A program made the position numbers and the translations under genes. DNA of 8,378 bases, from positions 1-8,378 of the forward strand of contig JASLDB010000083.1 of assembly GCA_030151665.1 (NCBI GenBank). Direction: 5' to 3'. The stretch's first letter is position 1. Each line of letters begins with the position of its first letter. Source of the DNA: Neisseriaceae bacterium (GTDB lineage: Bacteria > Pseudomonadota > Gammaproteobacteria > Burkholderiales > Neisseriaceae). Below the pieces are notes generated by a model. The model saw only the letters and a list, made by a program, of their open reading frames with translations. It was not told the DNA's origin and ran no database searches. Of this stretch, positions 5,983-8,378 are shown piece after piece.

Positions 5983-7200
5983 ATGAATTATCAAATTTTA
6001 CAAGAAGAAAACCACAAACCTATCAAAATGTGGACCAACGGTGTACCCGTAGAAGGCGAAGCCAAAGAACAATTATTGCGTGCAGCACAACTGCCAATTA
6101 TTTTTAAACATTTGGCAGTCATGCCCGATGTACATGTTGGCAAAGGTTCAACCATTGGCAGTGTGATCCCCACCCATTCTGCAATTATTCCTGCAGCGGT
6201 TGGTGTGGATATTGGTTGTGGCATGATTGCCTGCAAGACCTCATTAATGGCATCAGATTTGCCCGATAACCTAGCACCCTTGCGTAGCGCCATTGAAGCT
6301 GCTGTTCCACATGGACGAAGCAAAAACCACACGGGCCGGGATGTTGGCGCTTGGAACACGCCACCTGAAATTGCAGATCAATATTGGGCCAAACTACAAC
6401 CCACATTTGCTAAAATTTGTGAAAAACATCCACATTTAGTCAAAACCAATAACCGAGGGCATTTGGGTACATTGGGGACGGGTAACCATTTTATTGAAGT
6501 GTGCTTGGATGAACACCAACATGTTTGGGTGATGTTACACAGCGGTTCTCGTGGTGTTGGAAATGCCATTGGGATGCATTTTATTAGTTTGGCACAAAAA
6601 GACATGCAACAACATTTAGCCAATCTGCCAGATGTGAATTTGGCTTATTTAAAAGAAGGGACTCAGCACTTTGATGATTATGTCGAAGCGGTCAATTGGG
6701 CACAAGAATTTGCCAAATACAACCGTGAAGTGATGATGCACAATACCATTTTGGCCATGCGAAAAATTATCCAAAAGCCGTTTACAGCCGATATGGAAGC
6801 CGTCAATTGTCACCACAATTATGTGCAAAAAGAGTTGCATTTTGGTGAGCAAGTGTTTGTTACCCGAAAAGGCGCTGTGTCTGCCCAAAAAGGACAATTG
6901 GGGATTATTCCTGGTTCAATGGGGGCAAAAAGCTTTATTGTGCGAGGCTTGGGCAATGAAGAAAGCTTTTGCTCTTGTTCTCATGGTGCAGGCCGCATCA
7001 TGAGCCGTACCAAAGCCAAAAAAACATTCAATCTTGATGACCAAATTGCCGCAACACAAGGTGTTGAATGTCGAAAAGATGACGATGTGATTGATGAAAT
7101 CCCCATGGCCTATAAAGACATTGATGCTGTGATGGCAGCACAGCAAGATTTGGTTGAAGTGATGTATACCTTAAAACAAGTGGTTTGTGTTAAAGGTTAA
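5983..7200 (+). CDS. rtcB: RtcB, RNA-splicing ligase (3'-phosphate / 5'-hydroxyl RNA ligase)
   Basis: RtcB joins RNA 2',3'-cyclic phosphate or 3'-phosphate ends to 5'-hydroxyl ends using GTP and Mn2+, and repairs cleaved tRNA and rRNA in the cytoplasm. From the ATG at 5983 it has 405 residues, against about 408 in E. coli, and it follows that protein closely throughout. Metal ligands are in place: Asp76 and Cys79 in GVDIGCG, His169 in GTGNHF, His186 in MLHSGSRG, and the His pair in NCHHNY (277-278). The guanylylated nucleophile is His334 in CSCSHGAGR. It ends in VVCVKG like its relatives. An upstream TTG start at 5869 is rejected because it coincides with the sigma-54 transcription start and adds 38 non-conserved residues. 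Expression should need RtcR and RpoN. No rtcA follows. The ribosome binding site is weak (AAGAAAG). Confidence 0.97.
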   Translation: MNYQILQEENHKPIKMWTNGVPVEGEAKEQLLRAAQLPIIFKHLAVMPDVHVGKGSTIGSVIPTHSAIIPAAVGVDIGCGMIACKTSLMASDLPDNLAPLRSAIEAAVPHGRSKNHTGRDVGAWNTPPEIADQYWAKLQPTFAKICEKHPHLVKTNNRGHLGTLGTGNHFIEVCLDEHQHVWVMLHSGSRGVGNAIGMHFISLAQKDMQQHLANLPDVNLAYLKEGTQHFDDYVEAVNWAQEFAKYNREVMMHNTILAMRKIIQKPFTADMEAVNCHHNYVQKELHFGEQVFVTRKGAVSAQKGQLGIIPGSMGAKSFIVRGLGNEESFCSCSHGAGRIMSRTKAKKTFNLDDQIAATQGVECRKDDDVIDEIPMAYKDIDAVMAAQQDLVEVMYTLKQVVCVKG

Positions 7201-7230
7201 ACCATGATAGATGAACAAGATTTCATTGCC

Positions 7231-7272
7231 GCCCTGTTACACAGTGCAAAATCTGGGTAACAGGGCTTTTTT
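7231..7272 (+). terminator. Rho-independent terminator of rtcB
   Basis: GCCCTGTTAC (7231-7240) pairs perfectly with GTAACAGGGC (7257-7266). An inner CAG/CTG pair (7242-7244 with 7253-7255) lies past one mismatch. A run of six Ts follows. It begins 30 bases after the rtcB stop and shows that rtcB is the last gene of its transcript. Confidence 0.9.
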
Positions 7273-7668
7273 ATCTATCACCTCATGGCACTGTGGCCGC
7301 TTAAACATCAAGTTCATCCACCAATGGCAAGAACGATTATTGCCTGTCCCACCAATACCACCATCATCCCACAGTATTGATATCGCCCTCAATATGGCCT
7401 CTTCGATGACAGTGAATAATTCCCATGTGTGACATAGCATAATTGATTGTTTCAGATGATTAATACTGTATGACAATCAAATATGACGATATTGTAGACG
7501 AGCAAATAATGCCATTGTATTATCTAAAACATACAACAGGCAAAACAGTTGCTTGGAACCATTAACACGGAACATTCTCTGCGAATACCCATAAAAGCCA
7601 AATCATCTGTTTTTGTCGTCTATATGGTCAATTCAGTATGCTTTATCAATATTTTTAAAGGTCTACTC
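7267..7668. other. 400-base stretch without a convincing gene
   Basis: No ORF with a good start and family resemblance covers this stretch. It holds one 31-codon plus-strand ORF, listed separately. It also holds a minus-strand frame (7437-7237) reading LFTVIEEAIL, SILWDDGGIGGTGNN and HWWMNL. That frame runs back through the rtcB terminator. The GGIGGTG part faintly recalls Gly-rich motifs of some secreted or regulatory proteins, but this may be repeated GGT/GGN codons only. The base composition is less AT-rich than the rtcR-rtcB gap, as in decayed coding DNA. Confidence 0.3.
7470..7565 (+). CDS. 31-residue ORF of unknown function
   Basis: ATG at 7470 opens 31 codons ending in TAA at 7563-7565 (MTIKYDDIVDEQIMPLYYLK, then HTTGKTVAWNH). 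The composition looks protein-like, with acidic and aromatic residues and no low complexity. There is no clear ribosome binding site and I recognise no family. It could be the surviving start of a decayed gene, since the sequence after the stop shows no continuation that I can recognise. A chance ORF is as likely. Confidence 0.2.
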   Translation: MTIKYDDIVDEQIMPLYYLKHTTGKTVAWNH

Positions 7669-7845
7669 ATGTTAACGTCATTAGAAAAAGTTCATCAAGC
7701 CTTAATAGCAGAATTTCATTGCCAACCTAAAGCTATCTTGGTGGACATTTTTCTGCCACTAATGTATATCGACCCTACTTTGCCCAAGCAGGTCATTGAC
7801 TATGTGCTAACAGGACAAAACTGTGAGGTGTTATTGGTGGTATAG
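7669..7845 (+). CDS. 58-residue hypothetical protein, possibly truncated by the adjoining insertion sequence
   Basis: ATG at 7669 is preceded by AAAGG with an 8-base spacer, a good ribosome binding site, so I chose it over an upstream in-frame TTG. The product begins MLTSLEKVHQALIAEFHCQP, has a hydrophobic core ILVDIFLPLMYI at about 23-34, and ends in CEVLLVV. It looks like a folded, mixed alpha/beta start of a protein rather than a membrane segment. I do not recognise the family. A weak promoter may be TTGTCG (7613-7618) and TATGCT (7637-7642), 18 bases apart. The stop falls within about 40 bases of the end of the IS3-type transposase gene. The reading frame may therefore have been cut by the insertion, with the stop supplied at or near the junction. 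Confidence 0.5.
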   Translation: MLTSLEKVHQALIAEFHCQPKAILVDIFLPLMYIDPTLPKQVIDYVLTGQNCEVLLVV

Positions 7846-8378
7846 GTCGTCAATCCCGTAAGTTTTAACTTCATAGATTCTGTTATGCAGCTTGTCGATA
7901 ATACCTAGACCAAGCTTGTCTTGGGGTGAGCATACCCAATCCTTTTTGAATACGAGTTTGGTTATATTCAAGCTCTATATAACGAGTAATATCTGTTATT
8001 GCTTTAATTCTTGTTTCATGGTTTTCATGGTAAATCAGTTCATTTTTCAGAACGGCCCAAAAACTTTCAATTAGTGCATTGTCATAACAATTTCCTTTGC
8101 GGCTCATTGAGCCAGATAAATGATGCTTTTTAATCAAATCCCGATAAGCATAGCTACAGTATTGGCCACCACGATCTGAGTGGACTATTAACCCTTTGGC
8201 AGGTCTTTTGTGATGAATTGCCATACTCAATGCCTTACAAACCAAATCAGCCGTCATCCTGAAGCCGAGTGAATAACCAACAACTTCTTTTGTATATAAA
8301 TCCTTAACTCCAGCCAGATATAGCCAGCCTTCATTTGTCCAAATATAAGTAATATCACTGACCCATGCTTGATTTGGA
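7846..8378 (-). mobile_element. IS3-family insertion sequence, one end only
   Basis: This stretch holds the 3' part of an IS3-type transposase gene and a short non-coding end (about 7846-7882) where the terminal inverted repeat should lie. The exact IS boundary is not certain, because the opposite end is outside the window and the two inverted repeats cannot be compared. The left limit given is the base after the neighbouring ORF stop and is approximate. Confidence 0.7.
7883..8378 (-). CDS. IS3-family transposase, integrase core (OrfB), 5' end beyond the window
   Basis: The reading frame enters at the right edge and stops at TAA 7885-7883, so about 164 C-terminal residues are visible. The rve/DDE integrase core is complete in its catalytic residues. 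The first Asp is in WVSDITYI (codon 8356-8354), the second Asp in VHSDRGGQY (8176-8174), and the Glu in LIESFWAVLKNE (8068-8066). The second and third are separated by 35 residues and the first two by 59, as expected for IS3-family DDE enzymes. The end has the typical YNQTRIQKGLGMLTPRQAW. A start at ATG 8257 would miss the first Asp; the frame clearly continues upstream of it. In this family OrfB is usually made as an OrfAB fusion by a -1 frameshift, but OrfA is not in the window. No internal stop or frameshift is seen, so the element may be active. Confidence 0.93.
   Translation of the reverse strand, partial: PNQAWVSDITYIWTNEGWLYLAGVKDLYTKEVVGYSLGFRMTADLVCKALSMAIHHKRPAKGLIVHSDRGGQYCSYAYRDLIKKHHLSGSMSRKGNCYDNALIESFWAVLKNELIYHENHETRIKAITDITRYIELEYNQTRIQKGLGMLTPRQAWSRYYRQAA

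Noticed and set aside
1..8378. CRISPR arrays, tRNA or rRNA genes
   Set aside because: No regularly spaced direct repeats and no tRNA-like cloverleaf or rRNA sequence was seen on either strand.

Overview
The window most resembles a low-GC member of the Neisseriaceae (Betaproteobacteria). The main evidence is the GyrA protein, whose wording in the catalytic and C-terminal domains follows Neisseria GyrA closely, including an acidic insert in the C-terminal domain. This assignment is from memory of the family, not from a search. None of the Neisseriaceae DNA uptake sequences I know occurs here as an intact copy.

Layout. Positions 1-354 are a regulatory stretch with three clustered DnaA boxes and two extended -10 promoters, leading into gyrA (355-3117, +), which ends at a strong hairpin terminator. 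Convergent to it is a small P-loop kinase gene (3237-3734, -) with an inverted repeat at its predicted transcription start. Next comes a decayed stretch (3819-4109, -). It holds a frameshifted relic that looks like the tail of an XRE-type regulator, followed by a 25-codon ORF with a good ribosome binding site.

The centre is an RNA-repair module. rtcR (4090-5688, -) encodes a sigma-54 activator with an RNA-end-sensing N-terminal domain. rtcB (5983-7200, +) encodes the RNA ligase. They diverge from a very AT-rich control region that carries a sigma-54 promoter aimed at rtcB and a weak sigma-70 promoter aimed at rtcR. RtcR is expected to sense damaged RNA ends and switch on rtcB through RpoN. 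rtcB ends at its own terminator and no rtcA follows, so this is a ligase-only version of the system.

The last 1.1 kb (7267-8378) is accessory DNA. It holds a stretch without a convincing gene, two short ORFs of unknown function (31 and 58 codons), and the 3' part of an IS3-family transposase (-) that runs off the right edge. The region looks like decaying or interrupted genes next to an insertion sequence.

I see no clearly new multi-gene system. The most interesting points are the DnaA-box cluster before gyrA, the sigma-54-dependent rtcB in a Neisseriaceae-like genome, and the operator-like palindrome before the kinase.
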